36,128 nucleotides of DNA from JBFWYO01 sp050186335 (GTDB lineage Bacteria; Pseudomonadota; Alphaproteobacteria; Bin65). The number at the start of each line of letters is the position of its first letter. Position 1 is the first letter of the stretch. The position numbers and the translations under genes are program-made. Below, piece after piece: positions 26,308 to 35,153 of the stretch. The DNA lies in contig JBFWYO010000050.1 of NCBI GenBank assembly GCA_050186335.1, forward strand, positions 1 to 36,128. The letters are read 5' to 3'. The notes under the pieces are model-generated. The model searched no databases, was not told where the DNA came from, and worked only from the letters and a program-made list of their open reading frames with translations.

Positions 26308-27753
26308 TCACGACTTGTCGACGCGCAGCCGCGCACGCCGCGGAATCTCGAATTCCGGCAAGCCGCATTCCTTCCAGACGCCGAGCGCCTTTTCCATCAT
26401 CGCCTTCGGCGGCAGCGAGAACGGGCCGGAATCGATCTTCTGGGTGGCGTCGTAGACGACCTTGGAACCCTGGCCGACATTGCCGCGCGCGTCGCGCACC
26501 GACGGATCCATCTGGATCGGGAAATAGACGTCGTCGATGATGACCGTGTCGCGCGCCGGATGGTGGCGCGAATTCATCGCCCATTCGATGTGCGTGGGAT
26601 CGCGGATGTCGACATCGGCATCCACCACCGTCACGCGCTTGAGCGGGGTGATGTCGGCAATGGTGCGCCCGACCTTCTTGGAATGACCCGGATATTGCGG
26701 CGTCATGGAGACGACGCCGTGTGCCAGCAGGCCGCCGAAGGTCATGTCGATCCACACGTCGTGCACGCTCTGCTCGCCGATATGGTCGCGCATCATCTGC
26801 AGGATCACGCCGGCATTGGTCAGGCTCTGGATTGTCGTGCTTTCGGAGGGCGGCATCTGGCTGGTATAGCCGTAATAGATCGGGTTCTTGCGGTGCGTGA
26901 TCGCCGTGATGTGGCCGACCGGGCGCTTGTCGATCGGACCCATGAAGCCGGCGAATTCGCCGAACGGGCCCTCGTCGTCCATCTCGCCGGGCTTGATCGT
27001 GCCTTCCACGATGATCTCGGCGTTGGCGGGGACTTTGAGGTCGCTGGTCTTGCAGGTGACGAGATCGACGGGCTCGCCCTTCAAGCCGCCGGCCACCTCC
27101 ATTTCGTCGACGCCGTAGGGCAGGTTGGCGACGGTCGCCAGATGCACGACCGGCTCGGTGGCGATGACCCAGGCAATCGGCGCCGCCTTGCCCTTGGTGG
27201 TCCAGGTCAGGCAGTTGCGGAAGCCTTGCCGGCCCGGCGCCAGATTGATCACCACCGAATGATCGTCGCGCACCTGGGTGCGGTAGACGCCCATATTCTG
27301 CACGCCGGTATCGTGGTCGCGGGTCACCACGATGGTGGTGATATAGGGCGCCTTGTCCTTGCCGGGCGTCCAGGTGACGATCGGCAGCTTGGCGAGGCTC
27401 GCGTCCCTGCCGGTGAGGACTATTTCCTGGCAAAGCCCGGTCGCGACCAGCTTCGGCTTGATCGGCTTGCGCAGCGCGCTCACGACCTTGTCGTTGATCT
27501 CCTCGACCTTGACGCCGAGCGCGGTCGCCACCGATTCGGGTCCGGCGCCGAGCGCGCCCGTGATGACCGGGATCGAATGGCCTTTGATCTTCTCGAAATA
27601 CAGGCCGAACCGCTTGTCGGTCGGCAGCGCCTGATACATCCATTTGGCCAGGCAGGCGACCTCCCAATTGTGGTTGCTCTCGCGCTTGATGCGCTTGATC
27701 AGCCCCTTCTGTTCCAGGGCGGCGAGATAATCGCGCATGTCACGGTAGGCCAT
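26308..27753 (-). CDS. UbiD family prenylated-FMN-dependent decarboxylase
   Basis: A 481-residue UbiD-family enzyme, which reversibly decarboxylates aromatic or alpha,beta-unsaturated carboxylic acids using prenylated FMN. The catalytic Arg158 (QNMGVYRTQ) and the acidic pair Glu261 and Glu266 (DDEGPFGEFAGF) are in place; Asn153 fits the metal/phosphate site. The substrate cannot be assigned. The required cofactor-maker UbiX is not in the window. The ATG is preceded by AGAGGAGA. It lies 42 bases behind a TRAP large permease gene on the same strand, so it is the last gene of the TRAP-UbiD operon and probably acts on the imported acid. Confidence 0.95.
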   Translation of the reverse strand: MAYRDMRDYLAALEQKGLIKRIKRESNHNWEVACLAKWMYQALPTDKRFGLYFEKIKGHSIPVITGALGAGPESVATALGVKVEEINDKVVSALRKPIKPKLVATGLCQEIVLTGRDASLAKLPIVTWTPGKDKAPYITTIVVTRDHDTGVQNMGVYRTQVRDDHSVVINLAPGRQGFRNCLTWTTKGKAAPIAWVIATEPVVHLATVANLPYGVDEMEVAGGLKGEPVDLVTCKTSDLKVPANAEIIVEGTIKPGEMDDEGPFGEFAGFMGPIDKRPVGHITAITHRKNPIYYGYTSQMPPSESTTIQSLTNAGVILQMMRDHIGEQSVHDVWIDMTFGGLLAHGVVSMTPQYPGHSKKVGRTIADITPLKRVTVVDADVDIRDPTHIEWAMNSRHHPARDTVIIDDVYFPIQMDPSVRDARGNVGQGSKVVYDATQKIDSGPFSLPPKAMMEKALGVWKECGLPEFEIPRRARLRVDKS

Positions 27754-27795
27754 TTGCGTCTCCTCTGGTTTCGGTCCGTTTTCGGTTCCGCCGCG

Positions 27796-29070
27796 TCACA
27801 AGCGCGACAGCAGCAGTGAGATTCCCGGTATGTAGGTGATCAGCATCAAGGCGAAGATATTGAGCAGCAGGAACGGTATGACGCCGCGGAAGATCGTGCT
27901 CATGGGGACGCCGAAGATGGCGTGCGCGGCGAACAGGTTCAGGCCGAACGGCGGCATGTACATGCCGATCGAAAGATTGACCGTGACGACGATGCCGAAA
28001 TGCACCTCGTCGATGCCGAGCGCCTTGACGATGGGCAGCGCCAGCGGTGTCAGAATCAGGATCGCCGCGGGCGGCTCCAGGAAGGAACCCACGAGCAGCA
28101 GGATCACATTGAACACCAGCAGCGTCGTCCAGGCGTCGAGTTGCAGCGTCTCGATATACTTGACCAACGATTGCGGCATGCCGCTGGTGGTCAGCAGCGA
28201 CGAATAGACGCCGGCGGCCGCGACGATGATGAGAATCTGCGCGATCAGGTATGCCGAGCCGCGCGTGATCTTCCATAAGTCGCGCCAGCTGACGTCGCCG
28301 TAAACATAGCGCGACACCAGCGCCGAATAGACCACGGCCACGCCCGCGGCTTCGGTCGGCGTGAACACGCCGCCGTAAATGCCGCCGAAAATGACCACCG
28401 GCGCGCCGAGCGAGCCGAGCGCATTGACCGTGGTCCGCCCGATCAGGCGGAACCGCTCGGTGACGGAAATGCGCACCGGCGCTTGGGTCTTGCGCGCGTA
28501 GTAAACCACGTACAGCGCGTCGATGACGCCGATCAGGATGCCCGGGATGAAGCCGGCCAGGAACAGTGCCGGCACCGAAACCGATGCCGTGATGCCGTAG
28601 ATGATCATGGCGATCGACGGCGGGATGACGATCGCGACCGCACCGGAGGCCGCGATGAGGCCGACCGAGAACCGGTCGTTGTAGCCGCTCCGGCGCAGCG
28701 ACGGATACATGAGCCGCCCGATCGCGGCGACGCAGCCGACCGACGAGCCCGACATGGCGCCGAACAGTTCCGACGATGCGATCGTCGTCAACGGCAGCGA
28801 GCCGCGCAGGCAGCCGATGATGGCGAGGACCCAATCGACCAGGCGCTTGGCGATGCCGCCCTGGCCCATGATTTCGCCGGCCAGGATGAAGAACGGAATC
28901 GCCAGCATCGGCGGGCTGTCCAGGCTGCCGAACATCATGGTCTGCACCACGGTCGGCTCGATCTTCTGCACGAACAGCACGACGACCAGGGCGGTCACCA
29001 GCAGGATCAAGTAGATCGGAAAGCCGACCGCCAGCAACAGCACCGGGACGACGAAATAGAGCGATTCCAT
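27796..29070 (-). CDS. TRAP transporter large permease (DctM family)
   Basis: A 424-residue membrane protein with about 12 helices that forms the transport channel, driven by the sodium or proton gradient. Family marks include AIPFFILAGEIMGQGGIAKR (57-76), the MSGSSVGCVAAIG substrate region (106-118) and GVFTPTEAAGVAV with Glu240. It is intact, unlike the DctM gene at 20858-22174, and provides the in-window comparison for that lesion. It lies nine bases behind the small permease gene. Confidence 0.96.
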   Translation of the reverse strand: MESLYFVVPVLLLAVGFPIYLILLVTALVVVLFVQKIEPTVVQTMMFGSLDSPPMLAIPFFILAGEIMGQGGIAKRLVDWVLAIIGCLRGSLPLTTIASSELFGAMSGSSVGCVAAIGRLMYPSLRRSGYNDRFSVGLIAASGAVAIVIPPSIAMIIYGITASVSVPALFLAGFIPGILIGVIDALYVVYYARKTQAPVRISVTERFRLIGRTTVNALGSLGAPVVIFGGIYGGVFTPTEAAGVAVVYSALVSRYVYGDVSWRDLWKITRGSAYLIAQILIIVAAAGVYSSLLTTSGMPQSLVKYIETLQLDAWTTLLVFNVILLLVGSFLEPPAAILILTPLALPIVKALGIDEVHFGIVVTVNLSIGMYMPPFGLNLFAAHAIFGVPMSTIFRGVIPFLLLNIFALMLITYIPGISLLLSRL

Positions 29071-29079
29071 GTCAGCCGG

Positions 29080-29589
29080 TCACGAGATCGAACTGCGGTG
29101 CTCGGGCGCCGGCGCGCGCCGGCCGCCGAGCAGGCGCACGATCAGCAGCAACGCGATCAGCGCGAAGCTGATCGGCACGACGCTCTGCGGAATTGCGATG
29201 GGAATTCGCGCCGCCTCGGTCATCTGGCCGAAGCGCGTCAGCTTCTCGATCACCGGCACCGCGATGGCCACCATGCCGCCGCACACGACGATGGTGAGTA
29301 TGTCGCCGAGCACGTCGAAGCCGCGCCGCAGCCGCGCCGGCAGGTAGTTGACCAGGATATCCATGCGGATGTGCTTGTTCTCGGCGGTGACCGCGCAGGC
29401 GCCCAGGAACACGCCGGCGATCATCAGGAACAGCATGATCTCGTCGGCCCAGGAAATCGGCGCGCTGAACAGGTACCGGCCGCCGGCATTGAGGAAATTG
29501 ATCGCCACGCCGATCGCCAGGAACGCGGTGGCCAGGAACATGGCCACGCGCACGATCCAACGGCTAAGGGCTTCGAGCAATCCGAGCAT
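29080..29589 (-). CDS. TRAP transporter small permease (DctQ family)
   Basis: A 169-residue membrane protein with four helices: ATAFLAIGVAINFLNAGGRY, the ISWADEIMLFLMIAGVFLG segment with the family's W-x-x-E motif, VVCGGMVAIAVPVI and VVPISFALIALLLIVRLL. NKHIRMDILVNYLP corresponds to the conserved HxRxD loop. It partners the large permease nine bases downstream and follows the receptor gene. Confidence 0.95.
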   Translation of the reverse strand: MLGLLEALSRWIVRVAMFLATAFLAIGVAINFLNAGGRYLFSAPISWADEIMLFLMIAGVFLGACAVTAENKHIRMDILVNYLPARLRRGFDVLGDILTIVVCGGMVAIAVPVIEKLTRFGQMTEAARIPIAIPQSVVPISFALIALLLIVRLLGGRRAPAPEHRSSIS

Positions 29590-29638
29590 GGTGGGTGGCG
29601 CGCGGGTTAGGCCATAGCCGGACCCGCGCGCGATCCGC

Positions 29639-30679
29639 TCAGGCGTGGCGTTTCGCGGCCGCCACCAACAGATCGTACATCTGCTTGACCATCGGTTTAT
29701 CCTTCAGCACGTCGTCGCCGACCGTGGCGAGACTCTTCATCATCGCGTCGTATTCGGCCGGCGGCAGGCGCGTGATGGTTCCGCCGGCCGCGATCCATGC
29801 CTTCTCCTGGCGCTGATTGAGATCGGTCACCCAATCGAAGATCGACGCGCCGGCCTTCTGCGCGTTCGCGGTGACGATCGTCTTGAGGTCGGCCGGCAGC
29901 TTGTCGAACCATTCCTTGGAGAGCACGACGATGACGGTGATGTAGGACTGGTTCGATTCGAGCATGAACTTGGCGGCATCGTAAAAACGCATCGCGGTCA
30001 GCACGGGCGTGCCGCTCATCACGCCGTCGATGGCGCCCTGCTGCAGCGCCGGCAGCACGTCGCCCAACGCCATCGGCACCGGGGTGGCGCCCATGCGGCG
30101 AATCTGCTCCTGCTGGAGCGAGGCGGCGAGCACGCGCAGCTTCAGCCCCTTCAGGTCGGCCAATCCCTTGACTTCCTTGCGCGTATTGATCGATGCTGGG
30201 CAGTACATGAACGCGCTCACGCCGTGCAGGCCCTTGTTCGCGCCAAGGCCGAACAGCGCCTTGCTGAACTCCGGATCCCAGAGAGTCTTCTGTGCGTGCG
30301 GCGGGGTCTTGAACAGGCCGGGCGCGCTCAACACTTCGTAGCGCGCGTCGACGCCCGCCAGGAATTCCGGCGGCCCAACCCAACCCTGAATCTGTCCGAA
30401 CTGCGTGCCTTCGATCTGGCGCGGAATCGAACCCAACTGGCTGGCGGGATAGATTTCGCCCTTGATCCGCCCGCCGGAATCCTTCTCCACGCCGGCGGCA
30501 AACCGCTTCATCCATTCGTGCTGCGCCTCGTTGATCGTCGCGGTCGCGAGTTTCATCACGATCGGCTGGGCCTGTGCGGCGGCGAACCGCGCGCCGGATG
30601 CCGCAAGGCCCGTCGCCGCCGTCGCGGCCGATGCGACCTGCAGGAATTTGCGCCGTGAAAGCGAGCGATATTTCGTCAT
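29639..30679 (-). CDS. TRAP transporter substrate-binding protein (DctP family), Tat-exported
   Basis: A 346-residue periplasmic receptor. The N-terminus has a twin-arginine signal (SRRKFLQVASAATAATG, ending AAAQA), while the other TRAP receptor in this window uses a Sec signal. The mature domain has YPASQLGSIPRQIEG, LADLKGLKLRVLAASLQQEQ with the carboxylate-binding arginine, and LQQGAIDGVMSGTPVL. The ATG at 30679 is supported by GGAGGG and by the Tat signal position. It is first in the receptor-DctQ-DctM-UbiD operon, opposite a MarR regulator. Confidence 0.95.
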   Translation of the reverse strand: MTKYRSLSRRKFLQVASAATAATGLAASGARFAAAQAQPIVMKLATATINEAQHEWMKRFAAGVEKDSGGRIKGEIYPASQLGSIPRQIEGTQFGQIQGWVGPPEFLAGVDARYEVLSAPGLFKTPPHAQKTLWDPEFSKALFGLGANKGLHGVSAFMYCPASINTRKEVKGLADLKGLKLRVLAASLQQEQIRRMGATPVPMALGDVLPALQQGAIDGVMSGTPVLTAMRFYDAAKFMLESNQSYITVIVVLSKEWFDKLPADLKTIVTANAQKAGASIFDWVTDLNQRQEKAWIAAGGTITRLPPAEYDAMMKSLATVGDDVLKDKPMVKQMYDLLVAAAKRHA

Positions 30680-30737
30680 GTGGACCCTCCGAAGTGTTCG
30701 AATAAACCCCAGGCGAAGCTGTTCCGGCGGCACGGAA

Positions 30738-30762
30738 AATTATCTAACAAAGTTCGCTAATT
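30738..30762. promoter_or_regulatory. 25-bp palindromic operator, probable MarR-binding site
   Basis: Arms AATTATCTAAC (30738-30748) and GTTCGCTAATT (30752-30762) are inverted repeats matching at 9 of 11 positions, separated by AAA. The palindrome covers the -10 box and spacer of the minus-strand promoter and lies between the TRAP operon and the divergent MarR gene. Size and symmetry fit a MarR dimer site. Confidence 0.7.
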
Positions 30763-30767
30763 GACAT
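30739..30767 (-). promoter_or_regulatory. Promoter of the TRAP-UbiD operon
   Basis: On the minus strand ATGTCA (30767-30762) and GATAAT (30744-30739) are spaced by 17 bases, about 60 bases upstream of the receptor start. On the plus strand TTGACA (30761-30766) overlaps the -35 box and could drive the MarR gene, although its -10 box (GAATGT, 30784-30789) is poor. Confidence 0.6.
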
Positions 30768-30856
30768 ATCGTGCGTCGCCGGTGAATGTAATGTCAAGGC
30801 AGATTCGTTTCGCGCAAACAACCCGCGGCTGCCGCCTCATGCAGGGCACTGTGCCT

Positions 30857-31456
30857 ATGAAACGATCAAGAATGGCCCGGAAGCCGGCGCGTGGCACGGG
30901 TCTCATGCCGCTCACGGTCAACCGCGCGGAACTGCTCGTCGCGGGGTCGGACCACGCGTTCCGTCGCTTCATTTACGATCTGCATTCGCTGTCGGTGCGC
31001 ATGGACCGGCTGCGCGATCGGCTCAGCGCGCTGGTCGGGCTCAACAGCAGCCAGTATCACATCTTGATGGTGATCGCCGAGTTGAGCGGAACGCAAACCC
31101 TCAACGTCAACGCGGTCGCCGATGCGCTACGCACCAGCGGCGCCTTCATCACGCGCGAAGTCGGCGTCTTGGCGAAGAAGAAACTGGTGCGCAAGGTCGC
31201 CAAGCGCGACGATCGTCGCCACATGATTCTCGAGCTCACGCCGGCCGGCAAGCGTGTGCTCGACGGCATGGCGCCCGCCCTTCGTAACGTCAACGACACC
31301 TTGTTCGCGGGCGTCGGCGCCGCCGATTTCGCCGGCATGCGCCGGCTCATCCTGTCGATGCTGGAAAACATGCCGGCCACGCTGGACGCGGCCGCGCGCC
31401 TGGCGGGCGAGCCGCGCCCGCCCGCGCGGCGGCCCACGGCGCACGAGCGGGCCTAG
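30857..31456 (+). CDS. MarR family transcriptional regulator
   Basis: A 199-residue winged-helix regulator with dimerisation helices at both ends. The DNA-binding part includes LNSSQYHILMVIAEL, the recognition helix region NAVADALRTSGAFITREVGV and the wing KVAKRDDRRHMILELTPAGK. The tail is proline- and arginine-rich. Several in-frame ATGs exist; I choose 30857, leaving a short basic leader, but 30839 or 30905 are possible. Divergent from the TRAP-UbiD operon, it is probably its repressor, released by an aromatic-acid ligand as in many MarR systems. Confidence 0.9.
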   Translation: MKRSRMARKPARGTGLMPLTVNRAELLVAGSDHAFRRFIYDLHSLSVRMDRLRDRLSALVGLNSSQYHILMVIAELSGTQTLNVNAVADALRTSGAFITREVGVLAKKKLVRKVAKRDDRRHMILELTPAGKRVLDGMAPALRNVNDTLFAGVGAADFAGMRRLILSMLENMPATLDAAARLAGEPRPPARRPTAHERA

Positions 31457-31575
31457 ACCGGCCAGGGTTCGCGGGGCGAGAAACGCCAAACCTGCGCTGG
31501 CGCCTGGGCATATTTATGGCGGCTACCTGATGCTGTCGTTCCCGATAAACTGACGCGCGCATCCCGCAAGACGGC

Positions 31576-31603
31576 AAAAGGGCGGCCTGGTGCCGCCCTT
31601 TTT
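31576..31603. terminator. Bidirectional rho-independent terminator
   Basis: Arms AAAAGGGCGGC and GCCGCCCTTTT enclose a CTGGT loop and give a T-run in both directions. It lies between the convergent MarR gene and the small exported protein gene and can end both transcripts. Confidence 0.88.
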
Positions 31604-31639
31604 CGTTCGACCGCTCGCGTTCGCCCCGCGTCTTGGGTG

Positions 31640-31912
31640 TCACAGTTTGCGGAATTCCTCCAGCAGCGCATCGTACAGCTTGCAGATTTCCTCCAGGCTC
31701 GCCTTCTCGGCGCCGTCCTTGTATTTTTCCGAGATGACCGCCGCGCGTTTCGACCACGCCTGCGCCTTTTCGATGTCCTTCTCGAGCATCTCGGTCAGCT
31801 TGATCGAAAGCTGCTGCGCCTTTTGGCTGGCATCCTGCAATGTGCACGCCAGGGCGGGCGACGCCGCGGCCACGGCGATCGCGGCAACGGCCGTGATGAT
31901 CAACTTGCGCAT
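31640..31912 (-). CDS. Small exported protein of unknown function
   Basis: A 90-residue protein with a clear Sec signal (MRKLIITAVAAIAVAAASPA then LAC), followed by an amphipathic, lysine/glutamate-rich helical region (about 25-90) likely to form a coiled coil. Mature cysteines lie just after the signal and in EEICKLYD. I do not recognise the family. The start at 31912 is chosen for the signal peptide. It stands alone between a shared terminator and a gene-free stretch. Confidence 0.75.
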   Translation of the reverse strand: MRKLIITAVAAIAVAAASPALACTLQDASQKAQQLSIKLTEMLEKDIEKAQAWSKRAAVISEKYKDGAEKASLEEICKLYDALLEEFRKL

Positions 31913-32296
31913 AAGGCCCCCGTTCAAGGTTTCGCTCCGGTCGTCAAAGCGCCGCACGCACAATCACTCCTACAGGCATTTTGTGTCAGGCCAGTGTCAC
32001 TTGTCACGCGCTTACCGGCCCGGCGCGCGGTTGGTCGCGATTTCGTTAACTGGGGACGACCCTGGGCAACACATGCCGATAACCGACGATTCGCGGGCGC
32101 AAAGATCAGTTCGCCGGGCGGCCCCGCACGCGCCCTGCGGCGCAATCGGCAGCGGCACCCCGTGGAATTATCTTGTCGAATCTGAGCCCTAGCGGCGCCA
32201 CCAGCCAATCTGGCGGCAATCAAGCGGGAGCCTCGTTAACCGACGAAGCTCGGCCCGATCCGCCGGCCGAGGCACGTCGTCGCAGGCGGCTGGCTG
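31913..32296. other. Gene-free stretch
   Basis: I see no gene in these 384 bases. The only structure noted is TCGGCC/GGCCGA at about 32251-32271, shortly after the 3' end of the DedA gene on the minus strand, without a clear U-tract. Confidence 0.5.
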
Positions 32297-32947
32297 CTAG
32301 CGGAGCTCGTTGTCGGGCGGCTTTTCGGCGGCCACCTCCTGTCGCCTTGCCTTGCGCCAGGCGAACCAGGCGCCGACGCAGCCGAACAGAACGAAACCGC
32401 CGAACAGGATCCAGACATAGCCGAACAGATCGTACTCCTCCAACACTTTGCCGATCACGGCACCGGGCAGCATCAGCGCCGGCACCCAGGCGGCGGCGGA
32501 TAGCGCGTTGAAGATCTGAAAGCGCAGCTGCGGCATGTCCATCATGCCGGCGATGATCGGCACGGTCGCGCGCAGCGGGCCGAGAAAGCGACCGATAAAG
32601 ACGCTCTTGCCGCCGTGCTTATGGAAGAATGCGTGGCCGCGCACGAGCATGTCGGGATGTTTGCTGAACGGCCAAATCTTGGCGATGCGGTCTTTGAAAA
32701 TGCGGCCGAACCAGTACGAAATGGCGTCGCCGACGGTGGCGCCGACGAACGCCCAGATGCCGATCTCCCACGCGTTGAGCATGCCGTTACCGACCAGGGC
32801 GCCGATGCCGACCAGCAAGGCGGTGGCCGGCACCAGCAGGCTGATGAACGCGAGCGATTCGCCGAATGCGATCAGGCACACGATCGGCCCGGCCCAGAAC
32901 GCATTGGCCTGAATGTAGGCGAGCACCGGTCTGACGATATCTTCCAT
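32297..32947 (-). CDS. DedA family membrane protein (1)
   Basis: A 216-residue inner-membrane protein of the DedA/VTT superfamily, whose members help recycle undecaprenyl phosphate or flip lipids. Family marks are the acidic ECFGESL-like segment (LIAFGESLAFISLLVPATAL), the GATVGDAISYWFGR segment and FIGRFLGPLRATVPIIAGM with the conserved functional arginines and G-x-x-R-P-like pattern. The start ATG at 32947 has no good ribosome-binding site. A second DedA gene lies 128 bases upstream on the same strand, so the two may form an operon of paralogues. Confidence 0.92.
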   Translation of the reverse strand: MEDIVRPVLAYIQANAFWAGPIVCLIAFGESLAFISLLVPATALLVGIGALVGNGMLNAWEIGIWAFVGATVGDAISYWFGRIFKDRIAKIWPFSKHPDMLVRGHAFFHKHGGKSVFIGRFLGPLRATVPIIAGMMDMPQLRFQIFNALSAAAWVPALMLPGAVIGKVLEEYDLFGYVWILFGGFVLFGCVGAWFAWRKARRQEVAAEKPPDNELR

Positions 32948-33075
32948 GGCGGGCGCGGCGGAACCTGGTGCTGTGCGTTGGCCGCCGAGCCGAAGGCGGC
33001 GATGACGTGGCGGAAGGCCTGATCTGGCGTCGATCGCGGCACGGCCGCGATCTTATCCGAACCGGTCGGCTGGTG

Positions 33076-33720
33076 TCAGGGCTTGGGCGGCTCTCCGGGC
33101 GCGGCATGGCCCGACAAAGCCTCCGACGCCTTGGCGCGCTCGACCGCCGCCTTAAAGCGCTTCTTGCCCTTGTAGTGCAGGAACACGAACAGCACGGCAA
33201 CCAGCGCGAAAACGCCCAGCATGATGAAGCCGAAATCCTTCGCGATATCGCCCAGCGCTGCCTCGAAGGCCACGCCCAGGATGTAGCCGCCCCACGCGAA
33301 CGAGTTGGCCCAGACGAACGCGGCGATGAAATTCAGCCCGACGAACCGGCTCCATTTCAAATCGCTCATGCCCATGGCGAACGACGCGAAATTGCGCACG
33401 CCGTAGATGAACCGGTACGTCAGGATGAAAACGACGTGATACTTGTGCAGCATGTCGAGCGCGACCATCACGCCGCCCTGCAGCCTGGGAAAGCGCTTTA
33501 ACAGACGCTTGCCATATCGTCGGCCGATGAAGAAATACAGTTGGTCGCCGCAGAAACTGCCGATCCAAGCCACCGCGATCAGCACGTAGATGTTGAGCAT
33601 CCCCTGGCTGGTCGCGGCGCCGGCGAAGATGACGAAAGTCTCGCCCTCGAGGAAGGTCCAGGCAAAGGTGATGGCGTAAAACCACTCACCGTTGTTGATG
33701 ATCAGTTGCTTGATGTCCAA
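33076..33720 (-). CDS. DedA family membrane protein (2)
   Basis: A 214-residue DedA/VTT paralogue of its downstream neighbour. Marks are FAWTFLEGETFVIFAGA with the membrane-embedded acidic residues, GSFCGDQLYFFIGRRYG and LTYRFIYGVRNFASFAMGM with the conserved arginines. The tail is basic and proline-rich. The first codon is TTG (33720); no ATG or GTG fits ahead of the first membrane segment and no strong ribosome-binding site is visible, so the start is uncertain. Such proteins are linked to lipid-carrier recycling and resistance to envelope stress. Confidence 0.9.
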   Translation of the reverse strand: MDIKQLIINNGEWFYAITFAWTFLEGETFVIFAGAATSQGMLNIYVLIAVAWIGSFCGDQLYFFIGRRYGKRLLKRFPRLQGGVMVALDMLHKYHVVFILTYRFIYGVRNFASFAMGMSDLKWSRFVGLNFIAAFVWANSFAWGGYILGVAFEAALGDIAKDFGFIMLGVFALVAVLFVFLHYKGKKRFKAAVERAKASEALSGHAAPGEPPKP

Positions 33721-34131
33721 GGGGGGCAGCTCGGGGTGTGAGGCGGCGACGTCTTCCCATACATAGGAAGTCCGCCCGGTCTAGTGCAAGGGGCACTTGC
33801 GCGCTTGCGAACGCGCCGTCGGCGCTCGCCGCCCCTGCGTGTCGGGCCGACGGTCGATACCCGTTACGGGGGGACGTCGCGATCGTCGTGTGGGCGTGCC
33901 TTGCGACATCTAATCCGTGCCCAAAAGGCCGATCGACACTTATACTTGTTTAAATTATGGCACCGCTTGCACAAAGGATCGGGCCTCGCCATATATCGTC
34001 GACATCGTGAATAATATTGAGGATTTTCAGAGCTTTAACTCTATCCTCGCGATCGGCGAAAAGGGCCGTCGTATGCGCAGCCGACGCTTTCATGCGTGGC
34101 TGGAACTTTTCAACGAAAGGACTGAGGACAC
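33721..34131. other. Divergent intergenic region before the methyltransferase gene
   Basis: There is no supported gene in these 411 bases. The middle part (about 33940-34060) is notably AT-richer than its surroundings, with ATATAT and AATAAT patches, and is a probable promoter region for the methyltransferase gene. Confidence 0.5.
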
Positions 34132-34749
34132 ATGTCGGATCTCGCCGAACGCGCACGCTGGGACGCCCGCTTCGCCAGCGCGGACTATGTTTTCGGCACT
34201 GCGCCGAACGCGTTCCTGACCGCTCAACGCGCGCTTCTGCCGAAGCGGGGCACGGCGCTCGCGCTGGCCGACGGCGAAGGGCGCAATGGGGTCTTCCTGG
34301 CCGAATGCGGCCTGGACGTGCTTTCGACCGACGTCTCGCCGGTCGGCCTGGCCAAGGCGGAGAAACTGGCCGCCGCGCGCAAGGTGAAGCTGCTTACGGA
34401 GCTGGCCGATGTTGCGGTGTGGGATTTCGGCCGCGGCCGGTTCGATGTCGTTGCCGCGATCTTCATTCAGTTTGCCGGACCCGAGCTGCGCGCGCGCATC
34501 TTCGAGGGCATTCGGCAAACGCTGAAGCCGGGCGGCTTGCTGCTGCTGCAAGGCTATCGGCCGGAGCAGCTTGCCTACAAGACCGGCGGGCCTCCGCATG
34601 CCGAAAACCTGTACACGGAAGAGCTGCTGCGCGGCGCGTTCGGCGATTGGCACATCCTGCAGCTCCGCGTCCACGACGATACGATCGCGGAAGGCACCGG
34701 CCATGTCGGCATGTCCGCGCTGATCGATTTGGTGGCGCGCAAGCCCTAA
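34132..34749 (+). CDS. Class I SAM-dependent methyltransferase
   Basis: A 205-residue cytosolic methyltransferase. Motif I is ALADGEGRNGVFLAECG (44-60), with the acidic residue Asp67 after strand 2 (DVLSTDVSP) and the later LKPGGLLLLQGY. The N-terminus RWDARFASADYVFGTAPNAF is characteristic of the TehB/thiopurine-methyltransferase-like group that methylates small molecules or metalloids. The substrate is unknown. The ATG has a GAGGA at suitable spacing. It appears to be a single gene. Confidence 0.9.
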   Translation: MSDLAERARWDARFASADYVFGTAPNAFLTAQRALLPKRGTALALADGEGRNGVFLAECGLDVLSTDVSPVGLAKAEKLAAARKVKLLTELADVAVWDFGRGRFDVVAAIFIQFAGPELRARIFEGIRQTLKPGGLLLLQGYRPEQLAYKTGGPPHAENLYTEELLRGAFGDWHILQLRVHDDTIAEGTGHVGMSALIDLVARKP

Positions 34750-35153
34750 TGCGAGGGCGGGCCGCCGTTTTGAAGGAATACTGTTGATGGAGTCTGCATC
34801 CGTCGACCGTCGCGGTCGAAATGCCGAACTCCGCCACGACGCGAAATGTGCGGTCGAAATCGGACCACGCGAGCGGAGCCCGCGACTACGCCGCGTATTG
34901 GAATTTCGGTCCGATGTGCGGCGGCACCTCGGTGCGTACATGGCACTACAATGCGAATTCGATGATGTCGAAAAAAGTCGGCGAAGGCGTCGTGCCCTGC
35001 ATATGGATCTATGAGCCGTAACTCGACCGGCGAACCGAACGCGTGCTGCGCCGATATTTGCGCCGATGATCGGGGACGCGGGCGCGGTTTTGCGCTTATA
35101 GAGTGGAGCGGCCTGAGGCATGGCCGCCACACACGGAAATCTGGAGAATAAGA
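34750..35153 (+). other. Intergenic stretch with a possible small gene remnant
   Basis: No firm gene lies in these 404 bases. One open frame (34788-35021) has plausible protein-like composition, including ARDYAAYWNFGPMCGGTSV and VGEGVVPCIWIYEP before its stop. It lacks a ribosome-binding site (first ATG 34821), and I recognise no family. It could be the tail of a degraded gene. Confidence 0.35.
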
